Source: JALYXS01 sp051003795 (lineage in GTDB: Bacteria; Acidobacteriota; Terriglobia; Bryobacterales; Bryobacteraceae). Taken from it: DNA of 9,368 nt. The notes below the pieces were generated by a model. It was not told the DNA's origin. It was given only the letters and a program-made list of their open reading frames with translations, and ran no database searches. The stretch lies in assembly GCA_051003795.1 (NCBI GenBank), contig JBPCKZ010000226.1:1-9368 (forward strand), given 5' to 3'. Below are positions 1-7,061 of this stretch, one piece after another. Position numbers and translations under genes: made by a program. Every line of letters starts with the position of its first letter. Position 1 is the first letter of the stretch.

Positions 1-1234
1 CGGAGAAATGGCGTCCATAAATCTTGGCGACGCCGGAGTGCCTTCCCACTAAAGCCAGTTCGCCAATGGGAGTGAACACAAACGGTTGCGGCTTCTCCCC
101 GCGGAGGGTCGCGACAATATTCTTCGCGACCCATGCGCCCTCGCGAGTGGCGTTTTGCGCCGTAGGGGCATAAGTATCCTTTGATCCCGCCTTGGGAACT
201 TCGGCGCAATCGCCCAGCGCCCACACGCCGGGATGGCCGGGAACCGCGCAGCATTCGTCGACCACGATTCCGCCGTGGTGTCCGCGTTGGGCGTCGAGCT
301 TCCCGATCAGGGGATTCGGGGTGATTCCGGCCGCCCAAATCAGTGTCCGCGCGGGAATCCGCCTGCCGCCTTCCAGTTCCACATAGCTCGCGGAAGCGCT
401 GGCGATTTTGGTTTTCAGCAGTATCCTAACGCCATGCTCTTCGAGCTTCTTTTGCGCGAACGATGCGAGATCCGGGCTGATCTCCCCCAGCAGACGCTCC
501 CCCGGTTCGACGATCAGCGTGCCGATTTCATCCGGCTGGACGTTTGGATAATCGCGGACGCTCGTTCTGGCGAGATCGTTCAGAGCTGCCATGGTTTCGA
601 CGCCCGTGTACCCGCCTCCACCCACGACGAACGTCAGGATCTCCCGGCGAACCTTCGCGTCCGGCTCCCAATGCGCGCACTCCAAAGCGCCGAGGACGCG
701 ATTCCGAATTGCGGCCGCGTCGCCGATGCTCTTGATCGGGAGAGAATGCTCCTGAACGCCAGGGATATCGTGAAAATTGGGAACGGAACCGAGGGCAATT
801 ACCAAGTGATCGGCTTGCAAAGTACGCTGGCTGTTGCCGTCCGGCCCGGCGCTTAAGACAATCGATTTATTTTTCAGATCGATCTCGCGCACGCGGCCCT
901 GTTCGAAGTCGATGCGCGGAGATAACCGCCGGGGCGGCGCGACGATGTGCCGAGGCTCGAGCTCGCCTCCGGCAACCTCGGTCAGCATGGGCGTGAAGAG
1001 GAGAAAATTATTCTGGTCGATCAGGCTGATTGTGCCGTCCTTTCCGGCGGGAAGCAGTTTGGAAAGTTCCTGGGCGGTATTCATTCCAGCAAAGCCGGCG
1101 CCGAGAATCACGATCCTTTGATCGCCAGGCAAGTTGCGGTTGCGCCGCCGGATGTTGGAACTCTTCCAAAGCTTGCAACCGAGCGCCATGCTTCCCGCGG
1201 CCAGCGCGCCTGCCAGCAGTGTTTTCGATCTCAA
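1..1234 (-). CDS. ndh: Type II NADH:quinone oxidoreductase (NDH-2), C-terminus beyond window
   Basis: FAD-dependent, non-proton-pumping NADH dehydrogenase that moves electrons from NADH to membrane quinone at the cytoplasmic face. The reverse strand reads open for 411 codons to the window edge. Visible are the FAD-binding VILGAGFAG (residues about 42-50), the NDH-2-type segment FLLFTPMLTEVAGG, a second dinucleotide-binding GGGGYTGVE near residue 205, and ALGDCAEVP near residue 340, which closes the FAD site. The family is usually about 400-450 residues, so only a short tail is missing. The start is a TTG chosen because AAGGAGG lies 6 bp upstream; no ATG fits. It follows the epimerase by 18 bp and is the last visible gene of the five-gene operon. 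Unusual is a roughly 40-residue N-terminal extension with a hydrophobic stretch (residues 5-19, then Cys20) followed by RRRNR, which looks like a membrane anchor with the catalytic domain kept inside. Carotenoid- or sulfide-quinone-type relatives are less likely given the motifs. Confidence 0.9.
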   Translation of the reverse strand, partial: MRSKTLLAGALAAGSMALGCKLWKSSNIRRRNRNLPGDQRIVILGAGFAGMNTAQELSKLLPAGKDGTISLIDQNNFLLFTPMLTEVAGGELEPRHIVAPPRRLSPRIDFEQGRVREIDLKNKSIVLSAGPDGNSQRTLQADHLVIALGSVPNFHDIPGVQEHSLPIKSIGDAAAIRNRVLGALECAHWEPDAKVRREILTFVVGGGGYTGVETMAALNDLARTSVRDYPNVQPDEIGTLIVEPGERLLGEISPDLASFAQKKLEEHGVRILLKTKIASASASYVELEGGRRIPARTLIWAAGITPNPLIGKLDAQRGHHGGIVVDECCAVPGHPGVWALGDCAEVPKAGSKDTYAPTAQNATREGAWVAKNIVATLRGEKPQPFVFTPIGELALVGRHSGVAKIYGRHFS

Positions 1235-1240
1235 TCGGCG

Positions 1241-1247
1241 CCTCCTT
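1241..1247 (-). promoter_or_regulatory. Strong Shine-Dalgarno deciding the TTG start of ndh
   Basis: AAGGAGG on the minus strand, 6 bp before the TTG at 1234-1232 and inside the 18-bp gap after the epimerase stop codon. It is the main reason for choosing a TTG start. Confidence 0.75.
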
Positions 1248-1252
1248 GTCGT

Positions 1253-2323
1253 CTACGCTACGAACAACTCCCAACGAATCGCCCAAGTTACTTCCTGCCA
1301 CGGGGCAAGGACAACCATTCCGGTATCGATGGTGGGCGGCCAAACCGGACTGAATGGGTCGGCCCAGTTAAAGACAGGTTCAACCACCACGAACGATTTC
1401 CCCGGCGGCGAGTACACCTGCAACGCCGTCACCTCGGGCGAAAGCGCAGTCAGACGAACGCCGTAATGGGCAGCCGGGTCGCGGATCTCAACCACGGTGT
1501 GGCCGTCCGCTGTCTTCTCCAGATCCACGAAGCTATCGTCGAAATAGTGAGAGCCGAGCGGCGCCCCATCGGGCCCCCTGAAGTCGTACGCCGTACCGGC
1601 GACGGACGCGAGTTGCCCGGTGGGAAAAACATCGTCGTAGTTATTCACGAGCGCGCGGCGGCGGGCGGGCAGATGGAGACGGGCCTGTTCGCGGCGCTTG
1701 CTCGGCAGCGCGAAGTAAGGGTGCCAGCCAATGCCGACCGGAAGCGGCTCGTCGCCCACGTTGCGAGTAGCCGCTGTGAACGCGATCGATTCGGGACGAA
1801 GCTCCGCCTCTACTTGAATTTCCGCTTTCGACAGCCAATAGCCGTCAAAGTCGCCGGCCTGTAGAGTGGCCTTTACATGGACGTCCGATACATCGACAAC
1901 GTCCATTTTCGAAGCAAGAATCAATCCGTGCATGGCGCACTTTTCCGCGCCAGGCTCCTTTCCGTGCCAGTCGGCCGGCAAGTGGATATCGCGGCCAAGG
2001 ACCCTGGTTTCGATCGTGCGGCCACCGGGCAGAAGCTTTCCGCGGATACGGTTCGCGAACGGCAGCAGCAGCGCTCCGCCGAAGCTAAAGGAATGCACTC
2101 CCATGTAGTCGCCCGGGCCGCCGTTCAGTTCGTGTTGCGCTTCCTCGAGCGATGGCGACGCGAGCAGATCGATTTCTCCCAATCCCGGAAACGCGGCGCG
2201 CGCCTGAAAGAGGTTCATGCCGCGGCCCGGCAGCAGTGTAGCCCCAAGGAATTCCGGGGTTTTCCCAGCCGCAGTAACTTTTCGATGAAGGAACACGGGC
2301 GGCAGTCCGCCGGGCGTGCTCAT
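1253..2323 (-). CDS. Aldose 1-epimerase (galactose mutarotase family)
   Basis: Predicted cytoplasmic mutarotase that interconverts alpha and beta anomers of aldoses, 356 residues, normal for the family. Family landmarks are in order: FANRIRG (N91/R92, substrate contacts), MHGL (H132), GWHPYF (H201, the usual catalytic acid), DDSF, and VVVEPVFNW with E315 as the likely general base. The start is the ATG at 2323 because it overlaps the TGA of the upstream glycosidase as ATGA, implying translational coupling. The reading frame is open 16 codons further upstream, but that stretch lies inside the glycosidase gene. No signal peptide is seen. Its place between a glycosidase and NDH-2, with a dehydrogenase also in the operon, suggests it supplies the anomer that the next enzyme prefers. 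The exact sugar cannot be read from the sequence; a glucose-6-phosphate epimerase-like protein is a weaker alternative. Confidence 0.9.
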   Translation of the reverse strand: MSTPGGLPPVFLHRKVTAAGKTPEFLGATLLPGRGMNLFQARAAFPGLGEIDLLASPSLEEAQHELNGGPGDYMGVHSFSFGGALLLPFANRIRGKLLPGGRTIETRVLGRDIHLPADWHGKEPGAEKCAMHGLILASKMDVVDVSDVHVKATLQAGDFDGYWLSKAEIQVEAELRPESIAFTAATRNVGDEPLPVGIGWHPYFALPSKRREQARLHLPARRRALVNNYDDVFPTGQLASVAGTAYDFRGPDGAPLGSHYFDDSFVDLEKTADGHTVVEIRDPAAHYGVRLTALSPEVTALQVYSPPGKSFVVVEPVFNWADPFSPVWPPTIDTGMVVLAPWQEVTWAIRWELFVA

Positions 2324-3516
2324 GGGCAGATGCCTAACACGTTGCTTTCGGTGGGCAGCGTTCTCCGCCACTGGCTAATCAGCTTCTTGTACGCATGACC
2401 GACCGGGCGTATATTCCGATCCAGGTCGCAAAGACCCAGCGGGTTGACGGTGCCATTGTCTTCGCGCAGTCCCGTATCCCAGTCCACCTGGTCCTGGAGG
2501 CTGTACCAGGTGAAACCGAGAATCGGGACACCGTCCTGTTTCAGGCGGTGTACATTCGACCATTCCTTCTGCAGCCACTTAATCGCATCCGGATCGGCGT
2601 AGTTCGTTTCCGTGTGCATGACCGGGAGGCTATAGCGGGCAAAGTATTGGTGCGTGATCGGATAGTAGCCGAAAATTTCACCGGACAATGACGTACTGCC
2701 GTCCGCATGAACCAGATTTTCGTTGGTCTCATAATAATCGTTGCCCATTACACAGCGCGACCGTAAATGGTGCAGCAGAAACCAGTGATACTCTTGGCGA
2801 GTCATGCCGTTATCGAGCAGGTATTCGTATATCGTCGCGTTCACGTGATGGCCGTATGTCAAGTCGAACGAGAGAAAACGCTTCTCGTTATAACGCCGCG
2901 CGGCGTTCTCGCAATCCGGGCCTTCCGGGTGGAAATACTGCGTCGATTCGCTCTGGATGAAGATCGCGTCCGCGCGATGCTTCAAAATGGCGTGCATCGC
3001 CAGCACATTGGCCTGGCAGAGATGCTTCAGCGCGTTCACGAACGCGCGATCCGTTTTGAGCCTTTCATTCCACCAACCGAATTGCGCCGAGAACGTTGCG
3101 GCGATGAAAATCTCGTTGACCGGCGTGTAGAAGCGAACCCACGGGAATCGCTTGGCAAAAGCTTCGACATAATCGACAAATAGCTTCGGCCAATCGGGAT
3201 TTTGAAAGTTCCCGATCCAGTCGGGGACGCCGAAATGGCACAGGTCCACGATCAGTTCGACTTTCTGTTCGTGCAGCGCGCGGAAGGTCTCATCGGTGAA
3301 GCTCCAATCGTATTTCCCCGAGCCGGTGTTGGTCGAGTAATAAGGCGGACCATAACGGAGATACTGGATGCCGAGTTCTTTCAGATTGCGGAAGTCGTCG
3401 CGCCAGCGCTCGTAATGTTTGGTCTTGGCAAGTTCGTCCTGACGGATTGTCTTCCCCTTCCATTCGATAGTCGGGTAGCTGTTCTCGACGCCGGTGGCAA
3501 ACATGAATTCCGACAT
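2320..3516 (-). CDS. GH1-like glycoside hydrolase (beta-glucosidase-type, clan GH-A fold)
   Basis: A 398-residue retaining glycosidase candidate. It opens with FMFATGVENSYP, continues with DFRNLKELGIQYLRYGPPYY, and has FYTPVNEIF with E135 at the acid/base position (equivalent to TxNEP of GH1). MHTETN carries E303 at the nucleophile position (equivalent to TENG), and the late GFTWYSLQDQVDWDTGL resembles the GH1 WSLxDNFEW region. It is shorter than typical GH1 enzymes (about 440-480), so it is a divergent member. No signal peptide is visible, so it should act in the cytoplasm on an imported glycoside or disaccharide. The ATG start follows AAGGAG by 8 bp, and that ribosome site overlaps the TAA stop of the upstream dehydrogenase. 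Its own TGA overlaps the start of the epimerase. Substrate specificity is unknown. Confidence 0.82.
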   Translation of the reverse strand: MSEFMFATGVENSYPTIEWKGKTIRQDELAKTKHYERWRDDFRNLKELGIQYLRYGPPYYSTNTGSGKYDWSFTDETFRALHEQKVELIVDLCHFGVPDWIGNFQNPDWPKLFVDYVEAFAKRFPWVRFYTPVNEIFIAATFSAQFGWWNERLKTDRAFVNALKHLCQANVLAMHAILKHRADAIFIQSESTQYFHPEGPDCENAARRYNEKRFLSFDLTYGHHVNATIYEYLLDNGMTRQEYHWFLLHHLRSRCVMGNDYYETNENLVHADGSTSLSGEIFGYYPITHQYFARYSLPVMHTETNYADPDAIKWLQKEWSNVHRLKQDGVPILGFTWYSLQDQVDWDTGLREDNGTVNPLGLCDLDRNIRPVGHAYKKLISQWRRTLPTESNVLGICP

Positions 3517-3524
3517 GGGTCTCG

Positions 3525-3530
3525 CTCCTT
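3525..3530 (-). promoter_or_regulatory. Ribosome binding site of the glycosidase overlapping the SDR stop codon
   Basis: AAGGAG on the minus strand, 8 bp before the ATG at 3516. It shares bases with the TAA of the dehydrogenase, so the ribosome ending one gene sits on the initiation site of the next. Confidence 0.6.
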
Positions 3531-4263
3531 AGGGAAGAATGTCCAACTTGCCGCCGTCGACGGTGAGGTTCGTGCCGGTGATGAAGCGAGCTTCGGCCGC
3601 CGCCAGAAAACAGACGGCGGCCGCTATGTCTTCCGGTTGGCCGACCGCGCCAGTTACCTTCTCCACTCCGCTCTTGACGTTTGGATTGTTCCAGAGCATC
3701 GGAGTGTTCACGGATCCCGGAGACACGCAATTAATGCGGATTTTTTTCTCGGCAAGTTCTTCCGCGAAGCCTCGCGTGAACGCTTCCATTCCTCCTTTTG
3801 AAGTGGCGTAAGGGACGACGTTCTTCGTCGTTTCATAAGCATGCACCGAACTGATGTTCACGAATGCGCTGCCCTTGGGCATGTGGGGGGTCGAGTACTT
3901 GCAGAAGAGGAAAACCGAGCGGAGATTGACGTTGAGGACCTTGTCGAATTCGTCGTCGGGCAAGTCGACTATCGGTTTAAAAGTCATCATCGCCGCGTCG
4001 TTTACGACGACATCGATCTTCCCCCACTTATCCACGGTTGTCTTAATCGTGGCCTTTATCTCATCCGGATTACCCACGTCGCATTTTGCGAAGATGGCTT
4101 CTCCCTTGGCCTGAACGATTTCCTGGACGGTTTGATTGCCATGCTGTTCGTTCAGATCGACGACCACCACCTTTCCGCCTTCCTGCGCGAAACGCTTGCA
4201 ACTAGCCTTGCCGATTCCGGAACCGCCGCCCGTAACGACGCATACTTTGTCTTTGAAACGCAT
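3529..4263 (-). CDS. Short-chain dehydrogenase/reductase (SDR), likely NAD-dependent sugar or alcohol dehydrogenase
   Basis: A classical SDR of 244 residues, the normal length. It has the Rossmann motif TGGGSGIG (residues 11-18), D36 at the end of beta-2 (VVVVDLN), which favours NAD over NADP, and CDV near residue 61. NDAA (88-91) replaces the usual NNAG. The catalytic tetrad is N113, S138 or S139, Y152 and K156 (YATSK), followed by PGSVNTP. The ATG at 4263 is chosen because GAGG lies just upstream; a longer form from a TTG at 4284 would overlap the preceding gene by 11 bp. The gap to the M24 gene is 10 bp. Standing next to a glycosidase and a mutarotase, with NDH-2 able to reoxidise NADH, it may oxidise the released aldose to a lactone. 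That role is inferred from context only; 3-oxoacyl-ACP-type or other alcohol oxidation cannot be excluded. Confidence 0.88.
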   Translation of the reverse strand: MRFKDKVCVVTGGGSGIGKASCKRFAQEGGKVVVVDLNEQHGNQTVQEIVQAKGEAIFAKCDVGNPDEIKATIKTTVDKWGKIDVVVNDAAMMTFKPIVDLPDDEFDKVLNVNLRSVFLFCKYSTPHMPKGSAFVNISSVHAYETTKNVVPYATSKGGMEAFTRGFAEELAEKKIRINCVSPGSVNTPMLWNNPNVKSGVEKVTGAVGQPEDIAAAVCFLAAAEARFITGTNLTVDGGKLDILP

Positions 4264-4273
4264 AGGTCCTCGC

Positions 4274-5472
4274 TTAATTAACAACGTTGAGTGTCAACTG
4301 CTCCAAATTCCAATGAAACGGAGTCAAGATCTCGGGGCCGTCTTCAGTGACGGCCACCATGTCGGCCTTTCGGACGCCTCCGAGGTCGTTCAGGTAAACG
4401 CCCGGCTCGAGCTTCAACACCATTCCGGTCTCGAGGACATCGTCCGATTTCGGGTGAATCCGGGGCCTCGCGGCATGATCGGCGGCGCCGAAACCCGCCC
4501 CATGACCCGCGGGATGCTTGAATGCGGGTCCAAAGCCGCGGTCCTCGAGAACCCGCCGCGCCCCACGGTCCACGTCGGACGCTTTGACTCCCGGTTGAAC
4601 CGTACCTAGCGCGGCGTCGCGGGCCGCGAGAACGGCTTCGAACATGCTGCGCTTCACTTCGTCAACGGCTCCCATGTGATACGTCCGCGTTACATCGGCC
4701 CAATATCCGTCCGCGTAGGAGTGGCATCGGATGGTAACCAGATCGCCCGTTTCGATCTTCCGCGAGCCCGACCGTCCATACGGCCCGCATACCGTGGCCG
4801 AATTTATTGCCGTCATGCAATATACGAAGCCGTCGCATCGCTTGACTTGCTCAAAATCTCCCAGATACGAGATCAGCGCCATTCGAAAAGACGCGGCGGC
4901 ACTCGCCTCGGTGAGACCGGCCCGCAACAGCCGAGCGCCGCTGAGAAACGCGTGTTCCGCAAGCCTGCACGCAATTTGGATGTGTTGAGTTTCGGCGTAC
5001 GTTTTCACCGTCCGCAACTGGGCGAGTAGCTCATCCGCCGGCGCCAAAGTGGCGGAGGGAAACGCGCGCCGCAACAACCGCCCGGCATTCCCTCGAAAAA
5101 AGTGCGGCGCGTAAGCGGCCGGCTCGAAGGCGTCGGCTTGCTCGAAGCCAATACGATTTGCCGTCAAGCCCAGCTCGCTTTTAACCGCCGCAAACGTTTC
5201 GAACAGACTTTCCTCCGCGGTCAGAACGCGATCGAGCGGCGCCGGAGAATACGTGGTGACGTCATCGGCCCAACTTCTTTCGGCCAGGTCGTCCTCGTCT
5301 TCCGGCACTATCAACACAATTCTTCCACCGCGAATGGCGAGGGCGAGAGAGTAGCCGATGGCGGGCCAGTACCCGAAAGTAACAGCACGTTGGCGGGCAT
5401 TGCGCAGACCAGCAGATCCCAATTGGTCCGCTCCAAGGCTTCGCGGATCAGTCGATCCCGAACCATGGCCAT
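4274..5472 (-). CDS. M24 'pita-bread' family protein (Xaa-Pro peptidase/creatinase-like), frameshifted near the N-terminus
   Basis: An M24-family protein of about 399 residues once one frameshift is repaired. The N-terminal frame runs MAMVRDRLIR to NVLLLSG (residue 34), then continues in another frame as YWPAIGYSLA. Adding one base at the CCC at 5372-5374 (GGG to GGGG on the coding strand) joins them into the LxGYWP pattern expected of this family. The downstream frame alone is open from about 5422. The C-terminal domain shows GYWADVTRTY (D260), KHPAGHG (H320, H324), LEPGVY (E356) and VRKADMV. Against the canonical five metal ligands, the first Asp is R249 and the last Glu is A370, so a dinuclear peptidase centre looks incomplete. 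It may be a creatinase-like hydrolase or another M24 subfamily. The start at 5472 is preferred because GGAGG lies 8 bp upstream and the predicted transcript begins near 5487; an ATG at 5487 is also in frame. First gene of the operon; stop TAA, 10 bp before the SDR. Confidence 0.82.
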
Positions 5473-5480
5473 CGACGCCG

Positions 5481-5485
5481 CCTCC
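5481..5485 (-). promoter_or_regulatory. Shine-Dalgarno supporting the M24 start at 5472
   Basis: GGAGG on the minus strand, 8 bp before the ATG at 5472. The competing ATG at 5487 has no good ribosome site and lies about where transcription is predicted to begin, so the downstream start is favoured. Confidence 0.5.
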
Positions 5486-5493
5486 ATGACATC

Positions 5494-5499
5494 ACTTTA
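5494..5499 (-). promoter_or_regulatory. Predicted -10 element of the M24-SDR-GH-epimerase-ndh operon
   Basis: TAAAGT on the minus strand (4 of 6 match to TATAAT), starting exactly 10 bp after the last hexamer of the four-repeat array at 5510-5558. No good -35 hexamer sits at the normal distance, as expected for an activator-dependent promoter. The predicted transcription start is near 5487. Confidence 0.5.
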
Positions 5500-5509
5500 C
5501 GTTTCACAA

Positions 5510-5558
5510 AATCAAAACGGCGTCAAGAGTTGACGTCCGCGCGTCAAGAAAACGTCAA
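5510..5558 (-). promoter_or_regulatory. Four-hexamer direct-repeat operator upstream of the M24 operon
   Basis: Read on the minus strand, TTGACG starts at 5558, 5547 and 5526, and a degenerate TTGATT starts at 5515. The start-to-start distances are 11, 21 and 11 bp, so all copies lie on one face of the helix. The same orientation, order and spacing occur upstream of coxB at 7062-7110. Tandem hexamers at 11-bp pitch are the typical binding site of dimeric OmpR/PhoB-type response regulators, and such a regulator is encoded immediately upstream (5582-6272). The binding partner is inferred. Confidence 0.75.
5521..5535. repeat. 15-bp palindrome CGTCAA-GAG-TTGACG within the operator
   Basis: A perfect inverted repeat of the operator hexamer around a 3-bp spacer. 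Its left arm is the third direct-repeat copy of the M24 operator, and its right arm is an extra copy in the opposite orientation. An inverted pair of the core GTCAA/TTGAC with a 4-bp spacer also occurs at 7053-7066 beside the cox operator. Confidence 0.6.
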
Positions 5559-5581
5559 AAATTCGCGAAGGTAGTCGTTCT

Positions 5582-6272
5582 CTATACCGTCCGAAGGCGA
5601 TAGCCGACTCCAGGTTCGGTCAAAATATAGCGGGGCCGCGTCGGATTCGATTCGAGTTTACGCCGCAAGTTACTGAAGTTGACCCGGAAGGTGCATCTCA
5701 TCATCGTAGCAGGCCCCGCCCCATACCTCCTTGATTACTTGACGATGAGTAATCACCTTATCCGTGTAGCGGATCAATACTTTCAGAAGATCGTACTCGG
5801 TCGGCGTGAGCTGAAGCTTTTCGCCATTCGATCGTACCGTCCTGCGAACCAGATCCACCTCAAGTTCCCCGACGGAAAACACCGCGGCGGTTTCCGATCT
5901 TGCAGCGCGGCGCAAAGCCACGCGGATGCGCGCGGCCAATTCTCCGGGACTGAATGGCTTCGTAAGATAATCGTCGGCGCCGGCATCGAGGGCGGCGATT
6001 TTGTCGGATTCCCGGTCGCGCACCGACAGAATCACTATGGGCGTTTGAGTCCATTCTCGAAGCGAACGGGTCATATCGATCCCATCCACGTCGGGAAGCC
6101 CAAGGTCGAGGATGATTATGTCGGGGCGCGCGATGGAAATCGCCTGCAACGCCTCCTCGCCGGTAGCCGCTTCATACAGGTGATAACCCTGATTGCCCAG
6201 GCACGCCCGCAGGCAGCGGCGGATGCCATGCTCATCATCCACCACCAATACCCGCGCGCCGTCTGCGATCAT
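5582..6272 (-). CDS. OmpR/KdpE-family response regulator, frameshifted near its C-terminus
   Basis: DNA-binding response regulator: an N-terminal receiver domain (about residues 6-120) followed by an OmpR/PhoB-type winged helix. Receiver residues are present: D12/D13, phospho-acceptor D56 (LDLGLPDVDG), S83 and K105 (LTKPFS). The winged helix begins with LTPTEYDLLKVL. The frame beginning at 6272 stops at 5670 after DDEMHLPGQLQ, about 30 residues early. A neighbouring frame then gives NFSNLRRKLES, RPRYILTEPGVGYRLRTV and TAG at 5582, the standard end of a KdpE-like protein. Joining them needs removal of one base or addition of two near 5684-5693; the two-base version restores the family's HYLRV-like spacing. 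The start is 3 bp after the kinase stop codon, so the pair is one operon. If the frameshift is real, the recognition helix and wing would be lost. It is the best candidate to bind the repeat arrays at 5510-5558 and 7062-7110. Confidence 0.88.
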
Positions 6273-6275
6273 TGG

Positions 6276-7022
6276 CTAATCCCCGCCGGCGCCGCCGGCA
6301 CCGCAACCGAGGGGCAGGCAGAAAGCGACCGTCGTACCCCGCGGCTCGCGCCGTTGCGCCCAAATGTTGCCCTTGTGAGCTTCAATCAATCCTTTGCAGA
6401 TGGAGAGACCCAAGCCGATCCCCCCGGTTTCACCCGATCGAGCCGCCCGGTTGAATTTCTCGAACACCTTCGTGAGATCTTGCGCCGGGATGCCATAACC
6501 ATCATCGAGCACTCGAACCTCTAACGTCCCGTCCAGCACGATTGTCTCCAGTGTCACCGGCGAACATTCGGCGGAATATTTTAGGGCGTTATTTAACAAA
6601 TTGACAATCACCTGGACAATTAACACGAAATCCATTCGGACAAAAGGCAAGTTGGGCGGAATAATCACTTCGATGGTCCGCCTAGCCGCAACCGAGCCGA
6701 GTTGCTCCAGGGCGGCCCCGATTACGTCTTGCACATCGCAAAGATCTCTTCTGATTTGAAGGGCGCCGGCTTCGAGCCGGCTCATATCCAGAAGATTCCC
6801 CAACAGCCTGTTCAAGCGCTCCGCCCCGGCTCGCGCATTGTCGATTAACTCACGTTTTATCGAATCCTCGAGGCTGCCATATTCGTCTTGCAGCGTGCTG
6901 AGCGACCCCAGGATGGCCGCGAGCGGCGTGCGCACGTTGTGTGAGATGGAATTCAACAAGGCGTTTTGGAGGTCATCGGTCTGGCGGAGAAGCCGCGCGT
7001 GTTCTACTTCTTCGTCCGGCAT
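6276..7022 (-). CDS. KdpD-like soluble histidine kinase core without sensor domains
   Basis: Sensor kinase of 248 residues made of only the dimerisation/phospho-acceptor (HisKA) and ATPase (HATPase_c) domains. It begins with EHARLLRQTDDLQNALLNSIS, the segment that in KdpD directly precedes the H-box. H28 is the phospho-acceptor in SHNVRTPL, with Asn where Asp or Glu is normal. The N-box is NLLNNALKYSAE, G1 is DDGYGIP, the F-box is VFEKFNR and G2 is GGIGLGLSICKGLIEAHKG. The C-terminus is glycine-rich (GCGAGGAGGD). No transmembrane segment, Usp, GAF or PAS domain is present; full KdpD is about 900 residues, and no kdpFABC genes are nearby. The frame is open back to 7205, but the ATG at 7022 is chosen because the extra residues match nothing and would cover the cox promoter. 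The TAG stop lies 3 bp before the response regulator. The signal could come through a partner protein or an intracellular ligand. Confidence 0.87.
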   Translation of the reverse strand: MPDEEVEHARLLRQTDDLQNALLNSISHNVRTPLAAILGSLSTLQDEYGSLEDSIKRELIDNARAGAERLNRLLGNLLDMSRLEAGALQIRRDLCDVQDVIGAALEQLGSVAARRTIEVIIPPNLPFVRMDFVLIVQVIVNLLNNALKYSAECSPVTLETIVLDGTLEVRVLDDGYGIPAQDLTKVFEKFNRAARSGETGGIGLGLSICKGLIEAHKGNIWAQRREPRGTTVAFCLPLGCGAGGAGGD

Positions 7023-7028
7023 GTGCCC

Positions 7029-7057
7029 AGTGTGAGAAAGCGCGCGACGGCAGTCAA
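7029..7057 (-). promoter_or_regulatory. Possible promoter of the two-component operon
   Basis: On the minus strand TTGACT (7057-7052) and CACACT (7034-7029) are separated by 17 bp. The -35 is good and the -10 is poor (3 of 6). The transcript would begin only a few bases before the kinase ATG at 7022, which has no clear ribosome site, so it would be nearly leaderless. The -35 overlaps the inverted GTCAA/TTGAC pair beside the cox operator. Confidence 0.25.
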
Positions 7058-7061
7058 CCCC

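Noticed and set aside
947..1864. Long plus-strand open frame (305 codons)
   Set aside because: It lies opposite ndh and the epimerase, resembles no family, and crosses a well-supported gene junction. GC-rich antisense shadow.
5679..6524. Plus-strand open frame of 281 codons
   Set aside because: Antisense to the response regulator and kinase, whose domain motifs are unambiguous on the minus strand.
5582..7022. True kdpDE potassium-response pair
   Set aside because: The kinase lacks every sensor part of KdpD, and no kdpFABC genes are in the window. Only the family resemblance is retained.
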